Source: Dallia pectoralis
Lineage: Eukaryota > Chordata > Actinopteri > Esociformes > Umbridae
Direction of reading: 5' to 3'
Length of the DNA: 64,000 nucleotides
Assembly (NCBI GenBank): GCA_029465975.1
Contig: CM055745.1
Coordinates: 17,775,258-17,839,257, forward strand
How positions within the stretch are numbered: position 1 is the first letter of the stretch; every line of letters starts with the position of its first letter. The position numbers and the translations under genes are program-made. The notes under the pieces were generated by a model, which saw only the letters and a program-made list of their open reading frames with translations, was not told the DNA's origin and made no database searches. Below are positions 1-11,773 of the stretch, one piece after another.

Positions 1-386
1 AGGTCACTCTGTTTCAGTATGGCTTCTGAGGAGGTCACTCTGTTTCAATATGAGGAGGTCACTCTGTTTCAGTATGGCTTCTGAGGAGGTCACTCTGTTT
101 CAATATGAGGAGGCCTCTCTGTTTCAGTATGAGGAGGTCACTCTGTTTCAATATGAGGAGGTCTCTCTGTTTCAATATGAGGAGGTCACTCTGTTTCAAT
201 ATGAGGAGGTCACTCTGTTTCAATATGAGGAGGTCACTCTGTTTCAGTATGGCTTCTGAGGAGGTCACTCTGTTTCAATATGAGGAGGCCTCTCTGTTTC
301 AGTATGGCTTCTGAGGAGGTCACTCTGTTTCAATATGAGGAGGCCTCTCTGTTTCAATATGGCTTCTGAGGAGGTCACTCTGTTTC
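1..386. repeat. 24-bp minisatellite, with 31-bp variant units
   Basis: About 14 tandem copies of a unit beginning AGGTCACTCTGTTTC. The commonest unit is 24 bp. A second form carries seven extra bases (GCTTCTG) and is 31 bp. The array runs off the left window edge and stops abruptly at TGTTTC. Because 24 is a multiple of three, stretches of it are open on both strands, which I attribute to the repeat and not to coding. Confidence 0.95.
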
Positions 387-617
387 TTGTCTCTTTTGGC
401 TCGAAGCTGAGCCTTCAGTCAATCTCCAGTGAATTTACATATTTTACAATTTCTTTATCAATCATCAACGTGTTCATAATAACCTGTGTATTCATTTTTA
501 AGGTCCAGCAATTGTTTTACATGGGTGATTTATGCTGTTCTCTTCAAACAACTGCACTTGTCAAGATCTGGCTAGATGATAAGCGAACCAGCGATTCAGT
601 TCTTGTAGTTGTATATA

Positions 618-716
618 AATAATTATTTATTTATGTAACCTTCATTTAACCAGGTAGACCGATTGAGAACAAATTCTCATTTGCAACGGCCTCCTGGCCA
701 AGATGAGGTGATTTGT
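618..716 (+). mobile_element. fragment of an abundant teleost/salmonid-type interspersed repeat
   Basis: The segment reads as TTCATTTAACCAGGTAG, then a short inverted repeat GAGAACAAATTCTC, then CCTGGCCAAGAT. From memory this order matches an interspersed repeat that is extremely common in salmonid genomes. I cannot name its class. It lies directly upstream of the AT-rich satellite, and a later part of the same family seems to appear at 45781-45990. Recognition rests on memory, not a database search. Confidence 0.5.
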
Positions 717-726
717 TTTCAGGATG

Positions 727-1909
727 ATGCATATGGAGGTCTGTTGAGCAGTATTAATAAGGCAATAAAAATATATAGTAAATATATAACAAATATATAA
801 AAAATATATAAAAAATATATAAAAAATATATAAAAAATATATAATAAATATATAACAAATATATGGCATATGGAGGCATATGGAGGTCTGTTGAGCTGTA
901 TTAATAAGGCAATAATAAATATATAGTAAATATATAACAAATATATAACATATATATAACAAATATATGGCATATGGAGGCATATGGAGGTCTGTTGAGC
1001 AGTATTAATAAGGCAATAATAAATATATAGTAAACATATAACAAATATATAACATATATATAAAAAATATATAACAAATATATAATAAATATATAACAAA
1101 TATATAAAAAATATATAACAAATATATAACAAATATATGGCATATGGAGGTCTGTTGAGCAGTATTAATAAGGCAATAATAAATATATAGTAAATATATA
1201 ACAAATATATAAAAAATATATAACAAATATATAACAAATATATGGCATATGGAGGCATATGGAGGTCTGTTGAGCAGTATTAATAAGGCAATAATAAATA
1301 TATAGTAAATATATAACAAATATATAACATATATATAACAAATATATGGCATATGGAGGTCTGTTGAGCAGTATTAATAAGGCAATAATAAATATATAGT
1401 AAATATATAACAAATATATAACATATATATAACAAATATATAAAAAATAAATAACAAATATATAACAAATAAATAACAAATATATAACAAATATATGGCA
1501 TATGGAGGTCTGTTGAGAAGTATTAATAAGGCAATAATAAATATATAGTAAATATATAACAAATATATAAAAAATATATAACAAATATATGGCATATGGA
1601 GGCATATGGAGGTCTGTTGAGCAGTATTAATAAAGCAATAATAAATATATAGTAAATATATAACAAATATATAAAAAATATATAACAAATATATAACAAA
1701 TATATGGCATATGGAGGCATATGGAGGTCTGTTGAGCAGTATTAATAAGGCAATAATAAATATATAGTAAATATATAACAAATATATAAAAAATATATAA
1801 CAAATATATAACAAATATATGGCATATGGAGGCATATGGAGGTCTGTTGAGCAGTATTAATAAGGCAATAATAAATATATAGTAAATATATAACAAATAT
1901 ATAACAAAT
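727..1909. repeat. AT-rich composite satellite, block 1
   Basis: Each higher-order unit has a core of about 55-60 bp (GGCATATGGAGGTCTGTTGA followed by GCAGTATTAATAAGGCAATA), then a variable number of 11-bp units (AAATATATAAC and point variants such as AAATATATAAA). Some units duplicate the GGCATATGGA part of the core. The block ends at the retrotransposon 3' tail and resumes on its other side at 5266. The 11-bp unit has no stop codon in any frame on the minus strand, and 11 is not a multiple of three, so all three minus frames stay open. The tyrosine/isoleucine-rich reading frames here are therefore artefacts. Confidence 0.95.
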
Positions 1910-1936
1910 CTCTCATCTCATCTCCTCTTCAACCGC

Positions 1937-3850
1937 TTATCCGGGGTCGGGTCGCGGGGGTAGCAGCTCTAGCAGGGGACCCCAAACTTCCCTTTCCCGG
2001 GCAACATTAGCCAGCTCTGACTGGGGAATCCCGAGGCGTTCCCAGGCCAGTGTGGAGATATAATCTCTCCACCTAGTCCTGGGTCTTCCCCGAGGTCTCC
2101 TCCCAGCTGGACGTGCCTGGAACACCTCTCTAGGGAGGCGCCCAGGTGGCATTCTTACAAGATGCCCGAACCACCTCAACTGGCTCCTTTCTATGCAAAG
2201 GAGCAGCGGCTCTACTCCGAGTTCCTCTCGGATGACTGAGCTTCTCACCCTATCCCTAAGGGAGAGGCCAGCCACCTTTCTGAGAAAACCCATTTCGGCC
2301 GCTTGTACCCGCGATCTCGTTCTTTCGGTCATGACCCAGCTTTCATGACCATAGGTGAGGGTAGGAACAAAGATTGACCGGTAGATCGAGAGCTTTGCCT
2401 TTCGGCTCAGCTCTCTTTTCGTCACAACGGTGCGGTGAAGCGAATGCAACACCGCCCCCGCTGCTCCGATCCTCCGACCAAACTCCCGCTCCATTGTTCC
2501 CTCACTCGCGAACAGGACCCCGAGGTACTTGAACTCCTTCACTTGGAGTAAGGACTCATTCCCTACCCGGAGTAGGCACTCCACCGGTTTCCTGCTGAGA
2601 GTCATGGCCTCAGATTTAGAGGTGCTAACCCTCATCCCAGCCGCTTCACACTCGGCTGCGAACCGATCCAGTGAGTGCTGAAGGTCACCGACCGATGAGG
2701 CCATCAGGACCACATCATCCGCAAAAAGCAGTGATGTGACCATCAGCCCACCGAACGGGAACCCCTCCCCCCATGACTACGCCTTGATATCCTGTCCATG
2801 AATATTACAAACAGGATTGGTGACAAAGCGCAGCCCTGGCGGAGGCCAACCCCCACCGGGAACGAATCCGACTTACTGCCGAGGACACGGACACAGCTCA
2901 TGCTTTGAGCGTACAGAGATTGGATGGCCCTGAGAAGAGACCCCCTCACCCCATACTCCCGCAGCACCTCCCACAAAGATCCCGGGGTACCCGGTCATAC
3001 GCCTTCTCCAGATCCACAAAACACATGTAGACTGGATGGGCATACTCCCAGGCCCCCTCCAGGATCCTTGCGAGAGTAAAGAGCTGGTCCGTGGTTCCCG
3101 GCCAGGACGAAAACCGCATTGTTCCTCTTCAATCTGAGGTTCGACTATTGGCCGAACCCTCCTTTCCAGCACTTTGGAGTACACTTTACCAGGGAGGCTG
3201 TGGAGTGTGATACCTCTGTAATTGGCACACACTCTCTGGTCCCCCTTTTAAAGAGGGGAACCACCACCCCGGTCTGCCACTCCTCTGGCACTGTCCCAGA
3301 CTTCCATGCAATGTTGAAGAGGCGTGTCAACCAAGACAGCCCTTCCCCACCCAAAGCTTTTAGCATTTCTGGACGAATCTCATCAGTCCCTGGGGCTTTG
3401 CCACTGTGGAGTTGTTTGACTACCTCAGCGACTTCCCCCAGGGAAACTGACGATGACCCTCCATCAGCCTCCAGCTCTGCCTCTGTACTAGAGGGCGTGT
3501 AGGTCGGATTCAGGAGCTCCTCAAAATGCTCTTTCCAGCGCCCGATCACATCATCAGTTGAGGTCAACAGTGTCCCATCCTTACTGTACACAGCTTGGAT
3601 GGTTCCCGTTTTCCCCTTCTGAGGTGCCGAACGGTTTTCCAGAAGCATTTTGGTGCCGACCGAAAGTCCTTCTCCATAGCTTCTCCAAACTTCTCCCACA
3701 CCCGCTGCTTTGCCTCTGACACGGCAGCGGCTGCAGCCCTTCGGGCCTGTCGGTACCCTGCAACTGCCTCCGGAGTCCCCAGGGCTAGCATATCCCTGAA
3801 GGCCTCCTTCTTCAGTCGGACAGCTTCCCTGACCACCGTGGTCCACCACG
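1937..3850 (-). pseudogene. reverse transcriptase domain and C-terminal tail of the LINE, frameshifted
   Basis: Reading on the minus strand, I see the linker and RT start (GKAPGTDEIRPEML near 3390), NYRGITLHS and CGFRPGR (3230-3090), LRQGCALSPILF (about 2845-2810) and the catalytic FADD box (2714-2725) at the start of a 268-residue open stretch (2743-1937). That stretch also has the C-terminal tail LRWFGHLVRMP and a basic RRPRGRPRTRWRDY segment, typical of RTE elements. The pieces lie in different frames (breaks near 3240, 3090, 2980 and 2745), so the enzyme is broken. The C-terminal 268 codons are the best preserved portion, ending at a stop close to the 3' tail. Confidence 0.9.
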
Positions 3851-4099
3851 GTGTTCTAGGGTTACCACCCCTTGAGGCACCTAGGACCTTGAGACCACAG
3901 CTCACCGCCGCAGCTTCAGCAATAGAAGCTTTGAACATTGCCCACTCAGGTTCAATGCCCCCAACCTCCACAGGGATGCCTGAAAAGCTCCGCCGGAGGT
4001 GTGAGTTGAAGATCTTTCGGACAGGGGCCTCCTCCAGACGTTCCCAGTTCACCCGCACCACCCGTTTGGGCTTACCTGGTCTGTCCAAAGTCTTTCCCC

Positions 4100-5010
4100 A
4101 CCCTCTGATCCAACTCACTACCAGATGGTGATCAGTTGACAGCTCTGCCCCTCTCTTCACCCGAGTGTCCAAAACATGCGGCCTTAGATCAGCCGATACG
4201 ATCACAAAATCGATCATTGACCTTCGGCCTAGGGTGCTCTGGTACCATGTACACTTATGCGCCTCCTTATGTTCGAACATGGTGTTTGTTATAGACAATC
4301 CATGACTAGCACAGAAGTCCAATAACAAACGACCGCTCGGGTTTAGATCAGGAGGCCGTTCCTCCCAATCACGCCTCTCCAGGTGTCTCCATCGTTGCCC
4401 ACATGTGCGTTGAAGTCTCCCAGCAGAATGATGGAGTCCCCTACTGGAGCCCTATATAGGACTCCCTTCAGGGTCTCCAAGAAGGCTGAATACTCCGAAC
4501 TGCTGTTTGGTGCATAAGCACAAACAACAGTCAGAGTTTTCCCCCACCACCTTTAGGCGTAGGGAGGCAAACCTCTCATCCACCGGGGTAAACTCCAACA
4601 CCGCCGTGCTCAGACGTGGGCTCGTGAGTATCCCCACACCAGCCCGCCGCCTCTCACCCTGGGCAACTCCAGAGAAGAACAGAGTCCAACCCTATCCAGG
4701 GGTAAGGTTCCAGAGCCACGGTTGTGCGTAGAGGTAAGTCCCACCAGATCCAACTGGTATCGCTCCACCTCACGCACAAGTTCTGGCTCCTTCCCCCAGT
4801 GAGGTGACGTTCCACGTCCCCAAAGCAAGCTTCTGCCGCCCGGGTCTGATCCGTCGAGACCCCCACCTTCACTGTCACCCATATGACAGCGCACCCGACC
4901 CCTGCGGTTGTTCCTGTGAGTGGTGGGCCCACAGGATGGAGAGGAGAGAGATGCCACGTATCTCGTTCGGGCTGTGCCCGGCCGGGCTCCGTGGCAAACC
5001 CGGCCACCAG
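4100..5010 (-). pseudogene. apurinic-like endonuclease domain of the LINE, frameshifted
   Basis: This domain nicks target DNA to start target-primed reverse transcription. Visible family signatures are the LLGDFNA box (GDFNA at 4406-4420) and the catalytic-type TDHH motif within STDHHLVVSW (about 4119-4136). Between them, LLDFCASHGLSITNT and GRRSMIDFVI are typical of teleost RTE endonucleases. The N-terminal part (about 5010-4640), the middle (4637-4452) and the C-terminal part (4328 downward) lie in different frames, so at least two disruptions separate them. Inferred inactive. Confidence 0.85.
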
Positions 5011-5265
5011 ACGCTCGCTTTCGAGCCCGCCGTCTGGGCCTGGCTCCAGACGGGGGCCCTGGGCTTCCTCCAGGCAGGGTCTCGATCCTTTTCCCTCGAT
5101 TTTTCATGGGGTCTTGGTGAACCATTCTTAGTCTGGCCCCTCGCCTGAGACCACTTTGCCTTGGGAAACCCTACCAGGAGCATGAAGCTCCAGACAACCC
5201 AGCCCTCAGGTTCATAGGGGCACACAAACCTCTCCACCACGTTAAGGTGATGATTCCCGGGGAGG

Positions 5266-8200
5266 ATATATAACAAATATATAACAAATATATAACAAAT
5301 ATATGGCATATGGAGGCATATGGAGGTCTGTTGAGCAGTATTAATAAGGCAATAATAAATATATAGTAAATATATAACAAATATATAACAAATATATAAA
5401 AAATATATGGCATATGGAGGTCTGTTGAGCAGTATTAATAAGGCAATAAAAAATATATAGTAAATATATAACAAATATATAACAAATATATAAAAAATAT
5501 ATAAAAAATATATAAAAAATATATAATAAATATATAACAAATATATAAAAAATATATGGCATATGGAGGCATATGGAGGTCTGTTGAGCTGTATTAATAA
5601 GGCAATAATAAATATATAGTAAATATATAACAAATATATAAAAAATATATAACAAATATATAACAAATATATGGCATATGGAGGCATATGGAGGTCTGTT
5701 GAGCAGTATTAATAAGGCAATAATAAATATATAGTAAATATATAACAAATATATAACATATATATAACAAATATATAACAAATATATAACAAATATATAA
5801 TAAATATATAACAAATATATAACAAATATATGGCATATGGAGGCATATGGAGGTCTGTTGAGCTGTATTAATAAGGCAATAATAAATATATAGTAAATAT
5901 ATAACAAATATATAACATATATATAACAAATATATGGCATATGGAGGCATATGGAGGTCTGTTGAGCAGTATTAATAAGGCAATAATAAATATATAGTAA
6001 ATATATAACAAATATATAACAAATATATAACAAATATATAACAAATATATAATAAATATATAACAAATATATAACAAATATATAGTAAATATATAACAAA
6101 TATATAACATATATATAACAAATATATAACATATATATAACAAATATATGGCATATGGAGGCATATGGAGGTCTGTTGAGCAGTATTAATAAGGCAATAA
6201 TAAATATATAGTAAATATATAACAAATATATAACATATATATAACAAATATATAACAAATATATAACAAATATATAACAAATATATAACAAATATATAAA
6301 AATATATAACAAAACAAATATATAACAATATATAAATAAATATATAAAAATATAAATAATAACAAATATATATATAAAGGTCTGTTGAGCAGTATTAATA
6401 AGGCAATAATAAATATATAAAAAATATATAACAAATATATAACAAATATATAACAAATATATAACAAATATATAACAAATATATAAATATATAACATATG
6501 GAGGCATATGGAGGTCTGTTGAGCAGTATTAATAAGGCAATAATAAATATATAGTAAATATATAACAAATATATAACATATATAACAAATATATAACAAA
6601 TATATAGCAAATATGGAGGTCTGTTGAGCAGTATTAATAAGGCAATAATAAATATATAGTAAATATATAACAAATATATAACAAATATAACAAATATATA
6701 AAAAATATATAACAAATATATAATAAATATATAACAAATATATAAAAAATATATGGCATATGGAGGCATAATTAATAAGGCAATATAACAAAATATATAT
6801 AAATATATAAACAAATATATGGCATATGGAGGCATATGGAGGTCTGTTGAGCAGTATTAATAAGGCAATAATAAATATATAGTAAATATATAAAAAATAT
6901 ATAACAAATATATAACAAATATATAAAAATATATAATAAAGTATTAATAAGGCAATAATAAATATATAGCAAATATATAACAAATATATAACAAATATAT
7001 GAGGAGGCATATGGAGGTCTGTTGAGCAGTATTAATAAGGCAATAATAAATATATAGTAAATATATAACAAATATATAACATATATATAATAATAAATAT
7101 ATAGTAAATAAACAAATATATAAAAATATAACAATATATAAAAAATATATAACAAATATGGAGGTATAATAAAAATATATAACAAATATATAACATATAT
7201 ATAACAAATATATATATAAAAAATATATAACAATGGATAATAAAAGGCAATATATAACAAATATATAACAATATATAACAAATATATATTAATAAGGCAT
7301 ATGGAGGCATATGGAGGTCTGTTGAGCTGTATTAATAAGGCAATAATAAATATATAGTAAATATATAACAAATATATAAAAAATATATAACAAATATATA
7401 ACAAATATATGGCATATGGAGGCATATGGAGGTCTGTTGAGCATATAATAATAACAAATATATAAAAATATATAACAAATATATAATAAATAAGGCATAA
7501 TAAATATATAGTAAATATATAACAAATATATAATATATAACAAATATATAACAAATATATAACAAATATATAATAAATATATAAAAAAATATATAACAAA
7601 TATATGGCATATGGAGGCATATGGAGGTCTGTTGAGCAGTATTAATAAGGCAATAATAAATATATAGTAAATATATAACAAATATATAACAAATATATAT
7701 AACAAATATATAAAAATATATAATAACAAATATATAATAAAACATATATATAACAAATATATGGCATATGGAGGCAAATATATAAAAATAATAAATATAT
7801 AGTAAATATATAACAAATATATAACATATATATATAACAAATATATATGGAGGCATATCTGGAGGCATATGGAAAAGGCAATAATAAATATATAGTAAAA
7901 TATATAAAAAATATATAACAAATATATAACAAATATATGGCATATGGAGGCATATGGAGGTCTGTTGAGCTGTATTAATAAGGCAATAATAAATATATAG
8001 TAAATATATAACAAATATATAACATATATATAACAAATATATGGCATATGGAGGTCTGTTGAGCAGTATTAATAAGGCAATAATAAATATATAGTAAATA
8101 TATAACAAATATATAAAAATATATATAACAAATATATGGCATATGGAGGCATATGGAGGTCTGTTGAGCAGTATTAATAAGGCAATAATAAATATATAGT

Positions 8201-9715
8201 AAATATATAACAAATATATAAAAAATATATAACAAATATATAACAAATATATGGCATATGGAGGCATATGGAGGTCTGTTGAGCAGTATTAATAAGGCAA
8301 TAATAAATATATAGTAAATATATAACAAATATATAACAAATATATGGCATATGGAGGCATATGGAGGTCATATATATAACAAATATATGGCATATGGAGG
8401 TCTGTTGAGCAGTATTAATAAGGCAATAATAAATATATAGTAAATATATAACAAATATATAACATATATATAACAAATATATAAAAAATAAATAACAAAT
8501 ATATAACAAATAAATAACAAATATATAACAAATATATGGCATATGGAGGTCTGTTGAGAAGTATTAATAAGGCAATAATAAATATATAGTAAATATATAA
8601 CAAATATATAAAAAATATATAACAAATATATGGCATATGGAGGCATATGGAGGTCTGTTGAGCAGTATTAATAAAGCAATAATAAATATATAGTAAATAT
8701 ATAACAAATATATAAAAAATATATAACAAATATATAACAAATATATGGCATATGGAGGCATATGGAGGTCTGTTGAGCAGTATTAATAAGGCAATAATAA
8801 ATATATAGTAAATATATAACAAATATATAAAAAATATATAACAAATATATAACAAATATATGGCATATGGAGGCATATGGAGGTCTGTTGAGCAGTATTA
8901 ATAAGGCAATAATAAATATATAGTAAATATATAACAAATATATAACATATATATAACAAATATATGGCATATGGAGGTCTGTTGAGCAGTATTAATAAGG
9001 CAATAATAAATATATAGTAAATATATAACAAATATATAACATATATATAACAAATATATAAAAAATAAATAACAAATATATAACAAATATATAACAAATA
9101 TATGGCATATGGAGGTCTGTTGAGAAGTATTAATAAGGCAATAATAAATATATAGTAAATATATAACAAATATATAACATATATATAACAAATATATGGC
9201 ATATGGAGGCATATGGAGGTCTGTTGAGCAGTATTAATAAGGCAATAATAAATATATAGTAAATATATAACAAATATATAACATATATATAACAAATATA
9301 TAAAAAATAAATAAAAAATATATAATAAATATATAACAAATATATAACAAATATATGGCATATGGAGGCATATGGAGGTCTGTTGAGCAGTATTAATAAG
9401 GCAATAATAAATATATAGTAAATATATAACAAATATATAACATATATATAACAAATATATAAAAAATAAATAACAAATATATAAAAAAATATAATAAATA
9501 TATAACAAATATATGGCATATGGAGGTCTGTTGAGAAGTATTAATAAGGCAATAATAAATATATAGTAAATATATAACAAATATATAAAAAATATATAGT
9601 AAATATATAACAAATATATAATAAATATATAACAAATATATAAAAAAGATATAACAAATATATGGCATATGGAGGTCTGTTGAGAAGTATTAATAAGGCA
9701 ATAATAAATATATAG
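5266..9715. repeat. AT-rich composite satellite, block 2
   Basis: Continuation of the core-plus-11-bp satellite seen at 727-1909, with dozens of cores. Between about 6290 and 7900 the units become irregular: truncated cores, lone AT dinucleotide shifts and joins such as GTATTAATAAGGCAATA without the preceding core. That may be true decay or assembly noise. From about 7960 the regular pattern returns. Segment 8369-8947 repeats 1328-1906 with the same private variants (see findings). The last recognisable core is at about 9663-9712. Confidence 0.95.
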
Positions 9716-10484
9716 TAAATATATAACAAATATATAACATATATATAACAAATATATAAAAAATAAATAACAAATATATAAAAAATAATAAATATATAAC
9801 AAATATATAAAAAATATATAGTAAATATATAAAAAATATATAATAAATATATAACATATATATAAAAAATAAATAACAAATATATAACAAATATATAAAA
9901 AAGATATAATAAATATAAAACAAATATATAACAAATATATAATAAATATATAATAAATATATAACATATATATAACAAATATATAAAAAATAAATAACAA
10001 ATATATAACAAATATATAATAAATATATAACAAATATATAATAAATATATAACAAATATATAACAAATATATAATAAATATATAACAAATATATAATAAA
10101 TATATAACAAATATATAAAAAATATATAGTAAATATATAAAAAATATATAATAAATATATAACATATATATAAAAAATAAATAACAAATATATAACAAAT
10201 ATATAAAAAAGATATAATAAATATATAACAAATATATAACAAATATATAAAAAATATATAATAAATATATAACATATATATAACAAATATATAAAAAATA
10301 AATAACAAATATATAAAAAATAAATAACAAATATATAATAAATATATAACAAATATATAATAAATATATAAAAAATATATAAAAAATATATAGTAAATAT
10401 ATAACAAATATATAACAAATATATAACATATAACAAATATATAAAAAATATATAACAAATATATAACATATATATAACAAATAT
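9716..10484. repeat. pure 11-bp AT-rich satellite tail
   Basis: About 70 copies of the 11-bp unit AAATATATAAC and its variants (AAATATATAAT, AAATATATAAA, AACATATATAT, AAATAAATAAC), with no copy of the 55-60 bp core. It shows that the 11-bp subunit can expand by itself. It ends at ACAAATATGTCAATG. Confidence 0.95.
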
Positions 10485-10635
10485 GTCAATGATGACCCCA
10501 TGATGACCCCAGATCTGGTCTGAACCGAAGGAATGTCTGCTGTGTCACAAGTCACAGAAAGTTGTAATGATGTTTACATGAGGAATGGGTTACAACACCT
10601 AGTGATGTGTACTGGACTGGAGTAGCCGCCGACCC

Positions 10636-11070
10636 GTCAGAGTGCCCATGATGACTCCACGATGACCCCTGTCTACCGGTCAGAGTGCCCATGATGACCC
10701 CACGATGACCCCTGTCTACCGGTCAGAGTGCCCATGATGACCCCACGATGACCCCTGTCTACCGGTCAGAGTGCCCATGATGACCCCACGATGACCCCTG
10801 TCTACCGGTCAGAGTGCCCATGATGACCCCACGATGACCCCTGTCTACCGGTCAGAGTGCCCATGATGACTCCTGTCTACCGGTCAGAGTGCCCATGATG
10901 ATCCCACGATGACCCCTGTCTACCGGTCAGAGTGCCCATGATGACCCCACGATGACCCTTGTCTACCGGTCAGAGTGCCCATGATGACCCCTGTCTACCG
11001 GTCAGAGTGCCCATGATGACCCCTGTCTACCGGTCAGAGTGCCCATGATGACCCCACGATGACCCCTGTC
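10636..11070. repeat. 43-bp minisatellite, with 32-bp deletion units
   Basis: About eleven copies of a unit starting CAGAGTGCCCATGATGACC and ending CTGTCTACCGGT. Full units are 43 bp. Several lack 11 bp of the CCCACGATGAC part and are 32 bp. A precursor-like CCATGATGACCCCAG occurs just upstream at about 10497-10512. Confidence 0.95.
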
Positions 11071-11164
11071 CACCATCTACAAGGAACTGGACGGTCTGGA
11101 CCTTGAAGCAGTGAACAGTTACCTGGTTGGAATGAGTCCTGTTTTATTGACACACATCGACGAC

Positions 11165-11455
11165 TGTGCACTGTGGGAGGTGATGTCACCAGGATGCACT
11201 GTGGGTAATGATGGCACCAGGATGCAGTGTGAGAAGTGACGCCACCAGGATGCATTGTGGGAAGTGATGGTACCAGGATGCACTGTGGGTAATGATGGCA
11301 CTAGGATGCACTGTGGGAAGTGGTGGCACCAGGATGCACTGTGGAAAGTGATGGCACCAGGATGCACTGTGGGAGGTGATGGTACCAGGGTGCACTGTGG
11401 GTAGTGACGGTACCTGGATGCACTGTGGGAAGTGATGACACCAGGATGCATTCTG
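11165..11455. repeat. 28-bp minisatellite derived from a transposase segment
   Basis: About ten copies of a 28-bp unit containing CACCAGGATGCACTGTGGGA. The right end runs without a break into the Tc1-like relic that follows. From memory, the unit corresponds to the part of that transposase family just before its GGAGG...GTGTGACGCTCTGGG segment. This suggests the array was amplified out of the transposon. The histidine/serine/proline-rich minus-strand frames are shadows of the repeat. Confidence 0.9.
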
Positions 11456-11680
11456 GGAAGACAACCAGCCAGTGGAGGGGGTGTGACGCTCTGGGAGATG
11501 TTCTTCTGGGCGTTCCTGGGTCGGGGGGTTCAGGTGAATGTCAATATGACAGGTGCCACCTACCTACACGCTGTAATAGATCTGGCACACCCCTTCAGGG
11601 CACCTCTATTCCTTTATGGCTGTGGCCTCATTTGGCAGGATCATGTACCCAGCCAGCTCACGGCACACATTGTCTGGTCA
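11440..11680 (+). pseudogene. Tc1-like (Tc1/mariner) transposase relic
   Basis: The plus-strand translation contains, in order, GVTLWEMFFWAFLG, TGATYLHAV, HPFRAPLF and a degenerate WQDHVPSQLTAHIV. The last element aligns with the conserved catalytic segment of fish Tc1-like transposases, where QQDNAPCHTA precedes the DDE third residue. Here the asparagine of QDN is a histidine and the following cysteine/histidine pair is lost. Similarity ends near 11680, before the WPPNSPDLNP segment, so the third acidic residue is missing. Both the amino-terminal DNA-binding part and the inverted repeats are absent. Clearly a dead fragment. Family assignment is from memory of the conserved residues. Confidence 0.8.
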
Positions 11681-11773
11681 TACCGTTTTACCGTATCTGT
11701 GTATATTGTCAGACACCATGTCTTCTATTTGAAATTACTTGACTGTTTCTCTATATCTCTGTGTAAAGAGAGA

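Larger units (their letters stand above)
1910..5265 (-). mobile_element. Rex3/RTE-type non-LTR retrotransposon, nearly full length, degenerate
   Basis: A minus-strand LINE of about 3.36 kb inserted in the AT-rich satellite. Read on its own strand it has a 5' leader (about 5265-5130), an apurinic endonuclease-like domain (about 5010-4100), a linker, a reverse transcriptase domain (about 3600-2700) and a C-terminal tail. It ends with GGATAAGCGGTTGAAGAGG and a short GATGA-type repeat. RTE-clade elements typically end in a short microsatellite tail and have a very short 3' UTR, as here. The coding region switches frame several times, so this copy cannot make a full protein. Both flanks are the 11-bp satellite, so a target-site duplication cannot be told from the repeat itself. 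I cannot separate Rex3 from a related RTE family (e.g. Expander) without alignment. Confidence 0.92.

Noticed and set aside
3119..5148. Plus-strand frames opposite the LINE (e.g. 3595-4131)
   Set aside because: They lie antisense to recognised endonuclease and reverse transcriptase motifs and have no domains of their own.
1886..5289. 24-bp identical flanks of the LINE as a target-site duplication
   Set aside because: The same sequence is the satellite unit, so identity is expected without any duplication.
642..10555. Minus-strand frames up to 590 codons rich in Tyr, Ile and Leu, resembling membrane proteins
   Set aside because: Translations of the 11-bp AT repeat; all three frames give the same cyclic peptide. 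Composition alone mimics membrane segments.
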